From: Ophiostoma sp. CBS 140.51
Taxonomy: Eukaryota > Ascomycota > Sordariomycetes > Ophiostomatales > Ophiostomataceae
DNA: 16,964 nt
NCBI GenBank assembly: GCA_029298735.1
Contig: JANSLP010000501.1
Span: 1 to 16,964 of the forward strand
Direction: 5' to 3'
The position numbers and the translations under genes were made by a program. A model generated the notes under the pieces. It did no database searches. It was not told the DNA's origin and worked only from the letters and a program-made list of their open reading frames with translations. This document shows, piece after piece, positions 9,095-16,964 of this stretch (position 1 is the stretch's first letter; every line of letters starts with the position of its first letter).

Positions 9095-9919
9095 ATGAAC
9101 GGCGTCCAGAAGAACAACGTCAAGGACCTCCTGTCCCTGACGGGCAAGACGTTTGCCATTACCGGCGGCGCTCGCGGTCTCGGCATCACCCTCGCCGGCG
9201 CCGTTTTGGAGGCCGGCGGCTGCGTCGCCTGTCTCGACATTCTGCCCGCGCCCGTCGAGGAGGAGTGGGCACACATCGCCTCTCTCGCGAAGGAGAGCGG
9301 CCTCCTGGCCACGTATTTCCAGTGTGACATTACCAACGAAGACGCCGTCGCCGACGTGCTCGACCAGGTCGTTGTGCTGGCTCACAAGCAGGGCGCCCCG
9401 TTCAGTGGAAGTATCGCCTGCGCCGGCATCCAACAAAAGTACCCCGCCTTGGCGTATCCTGTGGACAAGTTCGAGACCATGATGAAGGTCAATGTCACCG
9501 GCACATTTATTACCGCGAAACAGACAGCCCGCCAGCTCGTCAAGGCTAAGCGGCCCGGCAGTATCATGATTGTTGCCAGCATGTCTGGCCAGATTGCCAA
9601 CCGGGGACTAGACTGCACGGCCTACAACGCCAGCAAGGCTGCCCTCCAACAAATGTGCCGCTCCGTCGCCCAAGAATGGGGCCAGTACAACATTCGGGTC
9701 AACACGCTGAGTCCTGGCTACATCCGCACGGCCATGACGGATATGTTGCTCCAGGCCGACCCGGCTCTCAACGAGACGTGGATGAGGGGCGCCCTGCTGG
9801 GCCGTCTGGGCGTGCCCGACGACTTCAAGGCCGTGTCCGTGTTCTTGCTGTCCGAGGGCAGCTCGTTTGTGACGGGCGCCGACTTCCGCGTCGACGGCGG
9901 TCACTGTGCGTCTGCATGA
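9095..9919 (+). CDS. Short-chain dehydrogenase/reductase, polyol dehydrogenase / ketose reductase type
   Basis: Classical SDR of 274 residues, single exon. The ATG sits in a CACCATGA context after a CT-rich leader. The coenzyme motif is TGGARGLG (23-30). Asp48 at the end of beta-strand 2 predicts NAD(H) preference. A CAGI segment (109-112) replaces the usual NAG. Asn133 and the catalytic Ser164, Tyr177 and Lys181 (Y-X3-K) are all present, as is SPGYI.T (207-213). The strings SMSG..AN, AYNASKAA and IRVN.LSPGYI.T resemble fungal SDRs that interconvert polyols and ketoses (D-arabinitol 2-dehydrogenase, sorbose reductase and L-xylulose reductase groups). The exact substrate cannot be told from sequence. 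It lies between the dihydroxyacetone synthase (divergent) and the dihydroxyacetone kinase (same strand), which supports a role in the same sugar/polyol pathway. The enzyme is likely cytosolic; no targeting signal is seen. Confidence 0.85.
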   Translation: MNGVQKNNVKDLLSLTGKTFAITGGARGLGITLAGAVLEAGGCVACLDILPAPVEEEWAHIASLAKESGLLATYFQCDITNEDAVADVLDQVVVLAHKQGAPFSGSIACAGIQQKYPALAYPVDKFETMMKVNVTGTFITAKQTARQLVKAKRPGSIMIVASMSGQIANRGLDCTAYNASKAALQQMCRSVAQEWGQYNIRVNTLSPGYIRTAMTDMLLQADPALNETWMRGALLGRLGVPDDFKAVSVFLLSEGSSFVTGADFRVDGGHCASA

Positions 9920-9977
9920 GAGGGACGTTTGAAGAAGAAAACTCAGAAGGAGTAGCGTTCTATAGACTTTGCATTTT

Positions 9978-9983
9978 AATAAA
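9978..9983 (+). terminator. Putative poly(A) signal of the polyol-type SDR
   Basis: A perfect AATAAA about 59 bases past the TGA stop, in A/T-rich DNA, is well placed as a polyadenylation signal. Confidence 0.5.
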
Positions 9984-10070
9984 TTACATAAAAATAATTG
10001 TATGAAATTCTGAATTCCACGTGAAAAGTGTACGTAGTGTGTTTCTCCTACGATGAAAAAAGTGTTTATC

Positions 10071-10102
10071 TTATTTTTATTTTATTTTTATTTTTATTTT
10101 TT
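10071..10102 (+). repeat. Imperfect (TTTTTA)n microsatellite
   Basis: About 32 bases consist of T runs of four to six separated by single A residues, roughly five to six units of TTTTTA/TTTTA. Such tracts are typical slippage products in fungal intergenic DNA and may also act as nucleosome-excluding sequence. Confidence 0.8.
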
Positions 10103-10517
10103 CAATAAGGCAAAAATAAATACTTGATAATTTTGTTGTTGACAGAAGACATATATACGAACCACTGCTTTACTGTTATCCTCAAATCTACCGAATAAGA
10201 CGGTGATTTAAGACTCGTTGATAAAGTAGTCTCTACGGCAATTAGCTGGATGCATTTTCAAACAACGTGCCCAAGTGTTTTTGTTGGTGCCGCCAAGTCT
10301 CAAACCGGTCTTACCGCATTAGGAATAAAGAAGCGCAACCGCTGTGCGCGACAAACTATTTTGTCTTGAGCAATGAAGCGGATAGACTTGCATTGGCAAC
10401 CGATGGGAAGGAAAATCAGTAATTTAAAAATAAAGGAGAATATGTAGAGGAAAGAAGGCAGTCATGGCGTGTAGCAGATGGTAGATGTACAGACTAGAGG
10501 TGAAAGGTATATCCATT

Positions 10518-10525
10518 TGACGTCA
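10518..10525 (+). promoter_or_regulatory. CRE palindrome (ATF/CREB-type site) upstream of the kinase
   Basis: TGACGTCA, the perfect bZIP CRE palindrome, lies 78 bases upstream of the kinase ATG. Fungal Atf1/Sko1-type bZIP proteins downstream of stress kinases bind this site. The yeast kinase DAK1 and the porter STL1 are osmostress-regulated, so stress control is a reasonable inference. No binding evidence is available. Confidence 0.45.
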
Positions 10526-10602
10526 AGACGTTGTCACAGTTGTCTTTACACGATATTGCCGACATCAGAAGACAGTTATCACTAGACAACAAGTTCAACA
10601 TC

Positions 10603-12414
10603 ATGTCTCTCGGTATGTGAAAGCGTGTTCAACATCCACGAGATTTCTTCTAACACCACTCTCCTACAGGAAAGCACTTTATCAACGGCGTAGCGGACCC
10701 GATTACGCGGGCGCTGCAGGTTGCCCTCCTCCACGACCCCTTTCTGCGTCTCATCAGTGACGACAAGGTTCTGTACCGCGATGATGGACGTTCAGATAGA
10801 GTCCGGATTGTGGCGGGCGGCGGATCCGGACACGAGCCCGCGTATGCCGGCTACCTGGGCGAGGGCATGCTGGATGTGGCGGTGGTAGGCCACATTTTCG
10901 CATCACCATCGGCATCACAAATCAGTGCCGGCTTGAGAGCAGCATCCACCGAAGAGGGTTTCCTGATGGTGGTCAAGAACTACACGGGCGACAAGCTCAA
11001 CTATGGGCTGGCGGCAGAGAAAGCCAAGGCGGACGGCCGAGCAGTCAACGTTGTCTTTGTGGAAGACGATGTGGCAGTGGAGGGCAAGGCACTCGTCGGG
11101 CAGCGCGGCCTGGCGGGTGTTGTGTTGGTGCTCAAAGTGGCGGGCGCTAAGGCGTCGACTGGGGCCTCTCTTGACGAGGTCACTCGCGTTGCTCAGCAGA
11201 CAGCCTCCTCACTGGTGACTGCCACGGCAAGCCTGGACCGGTGCAGCGTGCCCAATCGCGACGCGCAAGAAAGCCTGCCGTTTGACGAGCTCGAGTACGG
11301 CATGGGCATCCACAACGAGCCGGGCACAACACGGGCCAAGCTGGTGTCGCTCGAAGAAACCGTGGAGCGGGTTCTGGGTATGCTGTTCCAAACGAGTGAC
11401 TCCGACAGATGGCACCCAGTAGGTGAGGTTGGCGTCATGATCAACAACCTGGGCGGGCTCAGCGTGCTCGAGCTCAACGTGGTGGCGGACGAAGTGCTGC
11501 GGCAGCTGCAGACCAACCGCAAGGGCGTGCAAGCGGTCCGTCTCATTGTTGGCACGTTTTTGACGTCATTGGATGGGCCTGGCTTTTCCGTGACGCTTGT
11601 GCGACTGGACGACGCCGAAATTTTGAAGTTTCTGGACGCGCCCACTACGGCACCGGCCTGGCCACACAAGGTCAGTGATGTTTCTGGTGGCCGTCTGTCG
11701 CTCACTCAACAAATTGTGCCGCCAACAACACCTCTGCCTGAGGCAGCATCCCAGGCCAAAGAGACCGCGTATCCGACGAGTGCCTTTGGCCGGTTGCTCG
11801 ACCGCATCGAGGCCACCACGTGCGCCGACGAGCCGCTCATTACAAAGTACGACACCATTGCCGGCGACGGTGACTGCGGCGAGACTCTGTTGAGCGGTGT
11901 GCAGGCTCTGCGGAAGGAGTATGAGTCCTATGGCCCCTCAGAGATTGTCCCTAGCCAGGCATTCCGGCAAGCCGCGACGGCTGCCGAAAGGGGTATGGGC
12001 GGTACGTCGGGTGCCCTGTATGCCATCTTTTTGAATGCTGTGTCGACTGCACTTAGGAAGCCGCAGTCGAAAGATGGGGCGCCCATCTTCACAGCCCTCA
12101 ACGACGGCCTCGGCGAGCTTTACCGGTACACGCTGGCCCGCAAGGGTCATCGTACACTAATGGATGCTCTGATTCCGTTTGTAGAGACGCTGCAGACAAC
12201 GGGCAGACTATCTGAGAGCTACTCTGCCGCGAAGTCGGGAGCCGAGTCGACACGCCAGATGCATGCCGCCATGGGCCGCGCCAGCTATGTCGGCCAAGAC
12301 GTCTTTGACCAGCACGGAGGCATTCCCGATCCGGGCGCTCTGGGTGTCGTGAGTGTAATTCGCGGCATTGTCGAGGTTCTGGGTCTAGTGGAGGTGAAGG
12401 AGGAAAAGGCATAA
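10603..12414 (+). CDS. DAK1: Dihydroxyacetone kinase, DhaK-DhaL fusion (2 exons)
   Basis: ATP-dependent dihydroxyacetone (glycerone) kinase, EC 2.7.1.29, making DHAP for glycolysis; cytosolic. Exon 1 is only ten bases (10603-10612, encoding Met-Ser-Leu plus one base). The intron 10613-10669 has a GTATGT donor, TCTAAC branch site and ACAG acceptor. Exon 2 runs 10670-12414. The product is 584 residues, the usual eukaryotic length. The DhaK domain shows GGGSGHEP with His58, NYTGD with Asp111, and GMGIHNEPG with His218, the residue that binds substrate covalently. The C-terminal DhaL ATP-binding domain shows AGDGDCG (401-407), RGMGGTSG (444-451), a TLMDAL segment and a GRASYVG segment. All key residues are intact, so the enzyme should be active. 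It follows the polyol-type SDR by 683 bases on the same strand. A short-chain sugar kinase or FMN cyclase side activity, known in this family, is possible. Confidence 0.95.
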
Positions 12415-13184
12415 AACAAATTCAAAAAAGAAACGGGCATTTTCAATGGTAAGACATTAAGTCCGACGCCCTCAAGCCTCTGAAATCAGTCTCGGCCCCT
12501 GTAAGAAGTTTAATCGCACAGCGTCGTAGTATTCCATCTTTACGACGCTAACCCTTCAATACATAGCGTCTGCGGAGTACTTTGTACGTCGTAAATAGAA
12601 GAATCTCGAAAGTACAGAAAAGTTCTCACATCGACACGTATCATTGATGCATTCGCTTGCGCCAGCAGAAAGTCATTCGATTTAAAGTTAAGGTCCCGAG
12701 TCCGCGACACTGAAGTTGAAGCGACGGGTGTTATCCAGTGCCAGTGTCTGGATGACTGTTCGTAGATGGAGAACGTTCATTGGTCCATCGGCCATCGGTT
12801 TTAGTGATTTGGACCCACATGTCTGTTTCCCAGCGGTGTTCGTGGATTGTGACGTATGAAATTCAACGCCAGGGGGCATCGGCCGTTGGTGTTAACAATT
12901 GACACACCTCGATGTTGACAAAGCAGGGTCGGCCCTTGGACTTAAGAGTTGTTTACTAGGCGCTTGTATGAATTTTGTGACTTTTTGACAACAAACGTTA
13001 TGGACGACGCCGAATATAAGAAGGACTGAAGAGTCCCTAGGAAGTTCAGCATTGTTTCTTTTCATTTCCTTTAATTATCAACACCATCCACTTCAATACA
13101 ACAACAATTACACCTTGCAACTCAACCACAATATTCCACTTGAATTTAAGTCTAGACCTTTCTAACATTCTCTACACCTCCAAT
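12415..13184. other. Intergenic DNA, kinase 3' flank and second SDR promoter
   Basis: These 770 bases hold no gene I can support. A 63-codon minus-strand frame (12688-12879) has no recognisable motif. TGACGT occurs at 12850-12855. The right part is a typical fungal promoter: a TATAAG box followed by a CT/CAA-rich leader up to the ATG at 13185. Confidence 0.5.
13015..13020 (+). promoter_or_regulatory. Possible TATA box of the second SDR
   Basis: TATAAG lies 165 bases upstream of the ATG and is followed by a pyrimidine-rich and CAA-rich untranslated leader, an arrangement common to well-expressed fungal genes. Confidence 0.4.
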
Positions 13185-14069
13185 ATGTCTACTCCAGTAT
13201 TCTTCGTCACTGGCGCCAGCTCCGGCTTCGGCAAGGCCATCGTGCTCGATGCCCTTAGCCGCGGCTACCACGTCGTCGCCTCGGCCCGTGATGCCAGCAA
13301 GCTCGCCGACCTCAAGACTGCCGGTGCCGCCGTCGTCGACCTCGATGTATCAGCCGGTGACGAGGTTGTGGCCGCCGCCATCAACAAGGCCGTCGAGCTC
13401 TATGGCAGCCTGACCCACGTCGTTAACGCCGCCGGCTACGTCCTGGAGGGCGCGGTTGAGGAGGCCACCCAACAGGAAGTCGCTGCCCAGTTTGCCACCA
13501 ATGTCTTTGGCGCCACGGCCACGGCGCGCGCCGCCGCTCCCCATTTGAGAGCTGCAACCCAGGCTGGGCGTCAGGCCGGTCTGGCCAGCTTTGGCTCGCT
13601 GGCCTCATACATTGCCTCCCCCTCGGCTGCCCTCTATGCTGCCACCAAGGGTGCCGTCTCTTTGCTAATGGAGGGTATCGCCGCCGAGCTCGCGCCTTGG
13701 GACATTGATGTCACTGCCATTGAGCCGGGCTACTTCCGCACCGAACTTTTGAACTCGGGCCCCGGTGCGGGCACGTCGCGCATGTTGACCCCCAAGACTC
13801 GACTCTCAGTGTACGACAACACACCAGCATCCGCCATTCGCGACATGCTGGTTGTCACCAATGACAGCCAGATTGGAGACGTCACCAAGGGTGCTCGTGT
13901 CATTGTGGACATTCTGACGCGAACGGGCGTGGCCAATGGCCGCAAGGCCCCGACTCACCTGGTACTGGGCGCTGACTGTGTTGACACGGCGCGCAAGACC
14001 TGGGCCGACCGCGAGGTGTCGCTCAAGGAGTGGGAGGCGGTGTCGCGATCGACTGATCACAATGAGTAA
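13185..14069 (+). CDS. NADP-type classical short-chain dehydrogenase/reductase
   Basis: Single-exon SDR of 294 residues. An in-frame extension upstream (from 13140) has no ATG, and ATG 13185 places the coenzyme motif at the usual distance from the N-terminus. TGASSGFG is at 9-16. Arg35 at the end of beta-strand 2 predicts NADP(H) preference. NAAG is at 91-94 and Asn106 is present. The catalytic triad is Ser138, Tyr151 and Lys155 (YAATK), followed by IEPGYFRTELL (169-179). The C-terminal extension (about 215-294) is typical of SDRs acting on larger or hydrophobic substrates, so this protein belongs to a different SDR branch from the one at 9095. Substrate is unknown. It lies downstream of the dihydroxyacetone kinase on the same strand with its own promoter. 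Membership of the same pathway is likely by position but not shown. Confidence 0.85.
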   Translation: MSTPVFFVTGASSGFGKAIVLDALSRGYHVVASARDASKLADLKTAGAAVVDLDVSAGDEVVAAAINKAVELYGSLTHVVNAAGYVLEGAVEEATQQEVAAQFATNVFGATATARAAAPHLRAATQAGRQAGLASFGSLASYIASPSAALYAATKGAVSLLMEGIAAELAPWDIDVTAIEPGYFRTELLNSGPGAGTSRMLTPKTRLSVYDNTPASAIRDMLVVTNDSQIGDVTKGARVIVDILTRTGVANGRKAPTHLVLGADCVDTARKTWADREVSLKEWEAVSRSTDHNE

Positions 14070-14518
14070 AGGAGACAAGTTGGTTGGGAGTATGAAGAGT
14101 ATGAGTAGTAATATAATGAGGCGGGACTGGACGAGTTCGACGATGGATAGCAATGTACACCTTAATAGACTATTTGACCAATTACTTTCATGCGTGATTT
14201 TTTTTTCCCTGTATGCACGGCATGTCCGGGTCAGATATATAAACAGAAGCTTGGCCAGCATTCCTTATGCAACTAATTTTAGAAAGGACAGATGAGGGCC
14301 ATGCGGTATTTGTATAATCTCGGAATCCGGCTCGGTAGACGCGAATCATGCTCTAGACTTGAGTCTTTGTTTTCTAATAAGTGGAGCACATATAAATTCG
14401 AAGTAACCTGCAGTCCAAGAAAGAGACCTGACTGGGCTCTATTTTTCAGGATCTAATCAATCATTTACAATTTTGTGCTTAATATGGTACCCTCCTTTGC
14501 TGCTCTGTTTTGATCATC

Positions 14519-14854
14519 ATGAAATGCACTATACTTCTGGCCGTCTTCGTAGGCATTGCAGTCGCTTTGCCTACGGAAGATGGTCTCCCTCAAGACCTGA
14601 CCCGAGCATGATGTTGTGCGACGGTGAGAACTTGACTCTCGGCCTTCTCGTTCTTCCTCGTTGCTACTTTATTAACACACAATAGATGCCCTGCGACTGC
14701 TCGGATTTCTTTCCTCACCTTTGCTGTTATATGAGTTGAAAGTAACTTTTTAGTTTTGTGATGAATTGCTAACAAGCTGGGACAGCTCTCATGCCAAGAA
14801 CACCGTCTCTGTGGCCCCCGAGGGAGTAACCCGGGGATTGAGAAGAAAGTGTGA
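14519..14854 (+). pseudogene. Possible small secreted-peptide gene, frame broken or unresolved
   Basis: An ATG with A at -3, 128 bases after a TATAAAT box, opens a frame with a clear signal-peptide pattern: Lys2, then a hydrophobic core (LLAVFVGIAVAL) and a likely cleavage site near residue 16-18. That frame meets TGA at 14609-14611 after 30 codons. Splice-like signals continue beyond it: donor GTGAGA at 14624, a TTAAC branch site and TAG acceptor (intron 14624-14685); then donor GTAACT at 14742, branch GCTAAC and acceptor CAG (44-base intron 14742-14785). If the first intron is used, the signal frame after the TGA is cysteine-rich (six Cys codons between 14612 and 14727) up to TGA 14737. A different frame is open through both introns to TGA 14852-14854. 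The possibilities are a decayed secreted-peptide gene, an unrecognised exon structure, or chance. No family is recognised. Confidence 0.35.
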
Positions 14855-14959
14855 TTGAATCGCAATTCTATGGCTAAAAAGTCTGTTGTAAGATGCATTT
14901 TGTGTTAGTGACGGAATGAAGTGGGGTTATTTTTGGTCTCATGCTCCGTAGGTAGTATT

Positions 14960-14971
14960 CCGTAATTACGG
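14960..14971. promoter_or_regulatory. CCG-N6-CGG palindrome upstream of the second regulator
   Basis: CCGTAATTACGG is a perfect 12-base inverted repeat about 120 bases upstream of the regulator ATG. Zn2Cys6 proteins bind paired CGG triplets, so this could be a target of one of the two regulators, including autoregulation. Nine bases (TAATTACGG) recur at 3135-3143 before the other regulator. Confidence 0.35.
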
Positions 14972-15092
14972 GACTGTGATGACAAATCGAGACGTACAGC
15001 ATCTCTTCTACTGCATCTTCCTTGATGAACAATCAAGCCTTCTTACAACAAGAAACTTTTACTTTAACCAATTCCACTACGGCGTACAAAAC

Positions 15093-16964
15093 ATGACAGA
15101 TATTTCACAGGACTTTTACATTGGAGGTGGGGACGCATCTGGTGTTGTTGGCCCAGACCAAGTCCCCCACGCCTGTCCCCTCTGCAGAAAACAGTTTGGG
15201 CGCAGTAAGTTCCAAGTTTCTTTTCCGTGCCACGCTCTCTTATTTTCCCAAAGTCGCCCTGTACTTTCATTTGCTTATTTGTATAGCTAACCGTCTATTT
15301 TACTTCTCTTCAATAGAGGATCTTAGGGACAGACACAGGCGGCGATGCCAAAAGTATATTGGCAAGGTCCGCCCGCCAAAGAAGAAGGCCTGTGAAAGAT
15401 GCACAACATCAAAGCTCAAGTGCGACTACGGAAAACCGTCGTGCAGCCGGTGTCTTTCTCGCTCTGTCGCCTGTCATTACAACATTGGACAAGGCTCATT
15501 ATTGGTACCCGCAGATGTACCTGAGGCTGAAGTTATCAATTGTGATCAGACAGTACCACTAGGAGGAGAACCAGACTTGATCTCTGCCCTTCTCCAATTC
15601 CCCAATGTTGTTGATCCACTCCCGTCCGGAGCATTAGAAGGTTTGGACAACAACATAGACTGTGAATGGGATGATCTGGAGCCGTCTGGACTCGATGGGA
15701 ATGCATTCTTAAACGACATGCTTCTATCTGAAAGCCTGGGTGGCTCTCGTGGTCCAGAGCCTGCATTTGTCGAGTCTGGGGCTTTGCAGACGCTCACCAC
15801 CACGCCCGATGGCCATAGCGGCGACCAGGACGGTGACAGGGAAGAAGACCCGAAGGCACACAGCACCAACCCCAACAGCTTGTCAGCACCATTCTCGCTC
15901 AGCTTTCAGCCAAAGTCAATTTTGGAGCCGGCAGACCACTTGGCCCAACTGATTGCCAAGTCGCTGGCCGCAACGGCCGCCGCAGCGAGTGCTCCCAACA
16001 ACCATGGGCACCACCGGAAATGGCCCCGGCTCTACCACGGCATGTTTAGCCTGGGCGAGGTGGCACGGCTGGTGGGCGAGTACCCGATGCGAATGCTGCA
16101 CCCAACCTTTTGCTCACCCTTTATCCACCCGATACTGTGTCGACAGCGGCCAGACGGCAAAGGAGGCAAAGGCCCGCCGGCGCCGCTGGCTGTGGCGTTT
16201 GCATGTGTCAGTATGAAGATGCACATGGAGGGTGAGGGCAAGGAGTTTGTTTGTGAGACCATGTCCCAAGAGCGGGACAAACTGATCAAGCAGTTGGTAG
16301 GCCGTCCCCGGTGTGTTGGACTGCCAGCCCCCGTTGTGATTGTTTGCTAATGTTACCTACAGCCTTCCATCCTTGACAACTACGAAGACACTTGCGTAAT
16401 CCTGCAAGCGCTCTGTATCTACGGTATCGAGGCGCTGATTGCGGCCAACCGTTTCCCGTCGAGGCTTAACTTGGCCGTGCTGCACCACGAGTATTTGGTA
16501 CGGGCCACACGGCGCTTGTTACAACAAATCGCCAACACATCACTCGAAGGCTGCTTTTCTAACTCATTTCTTGGCTCACCGTATGTTGTCACCATAGACT
16601 GGAAGACGTGGGTCGTGCATGAATCATTACGACGCACACTCTTCTTGGTCTACATTATCCACGAGCTGCTCCACGGCGCCGAAACGCTGGACCATGCATA
16701 CTTTGAGCCACTCTTTACCAAGGAAGAAGGAGGCATCCATGAACACATTGTGCTACCGTCGAGTGATGTCCTGTGGGAGGCACAGAATGAAGATGACTGG
16801 AGGCGTGCTGTGGAGTCGGAGGCACAGCAATTCCAAAAAGACACTGCCCTGAAACTGGGAGATGCAGAACGACGTGTTGCCGGTAAAGACGAACCCTGGA
16901 TGCTCACAGAATTTCCACAGCTCCCAGAGCTCACACGGCTTATCCTTTCCGTCAGTCCTCTGTA
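15093..16964 (+). CDS. C2HC finger + Zn2Cys6 transcription factor, 3' end outside window
   Basis: Nuclear regulator, partial. Exons are 15093-15204, 15317-16296 and 16363 to the window end. Introns are 15205-15316 (GTAAGT, GCTAAC branch, AATAG) and 16297-16362 (GTAGGC donor, GCTAAT branch, ACAG). The N-terminus holds a zinc finger C-X2-C-X12-H-X3-C (residues about 28-48), split by intron 1. A Zn2Cys6 cluster follows directly with standard spacing (ACERC...KCDYGKPSCSRC...C). Next come an acidic, Ser/Pro-rich stretch (about 100-220) and a middle region resembling the fungal-specific transcription factor domain (LQALCIYGIEAL; DWKTWVVHESLRRTLFLVYI). The start at 15093 was chosen because it directly precedes the finger region; an in-frame ATG at 14979 would add 38 residues. 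The frame stays open to base 16964, so the C-terminus is missing. Its position at the cluster edge makes it either a second regulator of the cluster or the first gene of the next locus. Confidence 0.85.

Larger units (their letters stand above)
9920..10602. other. AT-rich intergenic DNA, SDR 3' flank and kinase promoter
   Basis: These 683 bases contain the SDR poly(A) signal, an imperfect (A)TTTT repeat, and the promoter of the kinase with a CRE palindrome. No ORF of note and no RNA gene was recognised. Composition is far more AT-rich than the flanking genes. Confidence 0.5.
14070..15092. other. Intergenic DNA with a possible small secreted-peptide locus
   Basis: The second SDR and the C2HC/Zn2Cys6 regulator are 1,023 bases apart. 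The left third shows nothing recognisable. The middle contains a TATAAAT box (14391-14397) and the small exon-like locus described separately. The right end holds the palindrome CCGTAATTACGG ahead of the regulator. Confidence 0.5.

Noticed and set aside
12688..12879. 63-codon minus-strand open frame between the kinase and second SDR
   Set aside because: No motif, no splice context, no recognisable family, and it lies in promoter-like DNA.
14473..14685. 70-codon frame overlapping the small secreted-peptide locus
   Set aside because: It has no ATG at its 5' end and no signal or domain; kept only as one of the frames discussed for that locus.
1..16964. tRNA, rRNA, CRISPR array, transposon ends or long repeats
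   Set aside because: Looked for by eye on both strands; no tRNA arm pattern, no spaced direct repeats, no terminal inverted repeats or transposase motifs were seen.

Overview
The window looks like nuclear DNA of a filamentous ascomycete (Pezizomycotina). Evidence: short 44-112 bp introns with GTATGT/GTAAGT-type donors and CTAAC branch sites, GC-rich genes with a C/G third-position bias, AT-rich intergenic DNA, CT-rich leaders, and two Zn2Cys6 regulators. The lineage cannot be fixed further from sequence alone; a Sordariomycete-type genome is a guess.

Layout: (1) 456-2191 (-), a four-exon MFS sugar/polyol porter of STL1 type. (2) 2192-3182, a divergent promoter with adjacent CreA-type sites. 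(3) 3183-5954 (+), a Zn2Cys6/Fungal_trans_2 regulator. (4) 6150-8429 (-), a two-exon transketolase of the dihydroxyacetone synthase (formaldehyde transketolase) subfamily. (5) 8430-9094, a divergent promoter. (6) 9095-9919 (+), a polyol-dehydrogenase-like SDR. (7) 10603-12414 (+), a complete two-domain dihydroxyacetone kinase. (8) 13185-14069 (+), a second, NADP-type SDR. (9) 14519-14854 (+), a possible small secreted-peptide locus with a broken or unresolved frame. (10) 15093 to the window end (+), a regulator combining a C2HC finger with a Zn2Cys6 cluster, truncated by the window.

The central observation is that dihydroxyacetone synthase (xylulose 5-phosphate + formaldehyde -> glyceraldehyde 3-phosphate + dihydroxyacetone) and dihydroxyacetone kinase (dihydroxyacetone -> DHAP) are consecutive steps of the xylulose monophosphate pathway known from methylotrophic yeasts. 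Here they sit together with a porter, two dehydrogenases with opposite predicted cofactor preference, and two regulators. This looks like a carbon-assimilation cluster for C1 units, dihydroxyacetone/glycerol, or a ketose/polyol. The true substrate cannot be read from the sequence. The synthase ends in Arg-Gln-His and has no PTS1, so it is probably cytosolic, unlike the peroxisomal enzyme of methylotrophic yeasts. Gene models were assembled by hand from splice signals and family motifs; no database search was possible.
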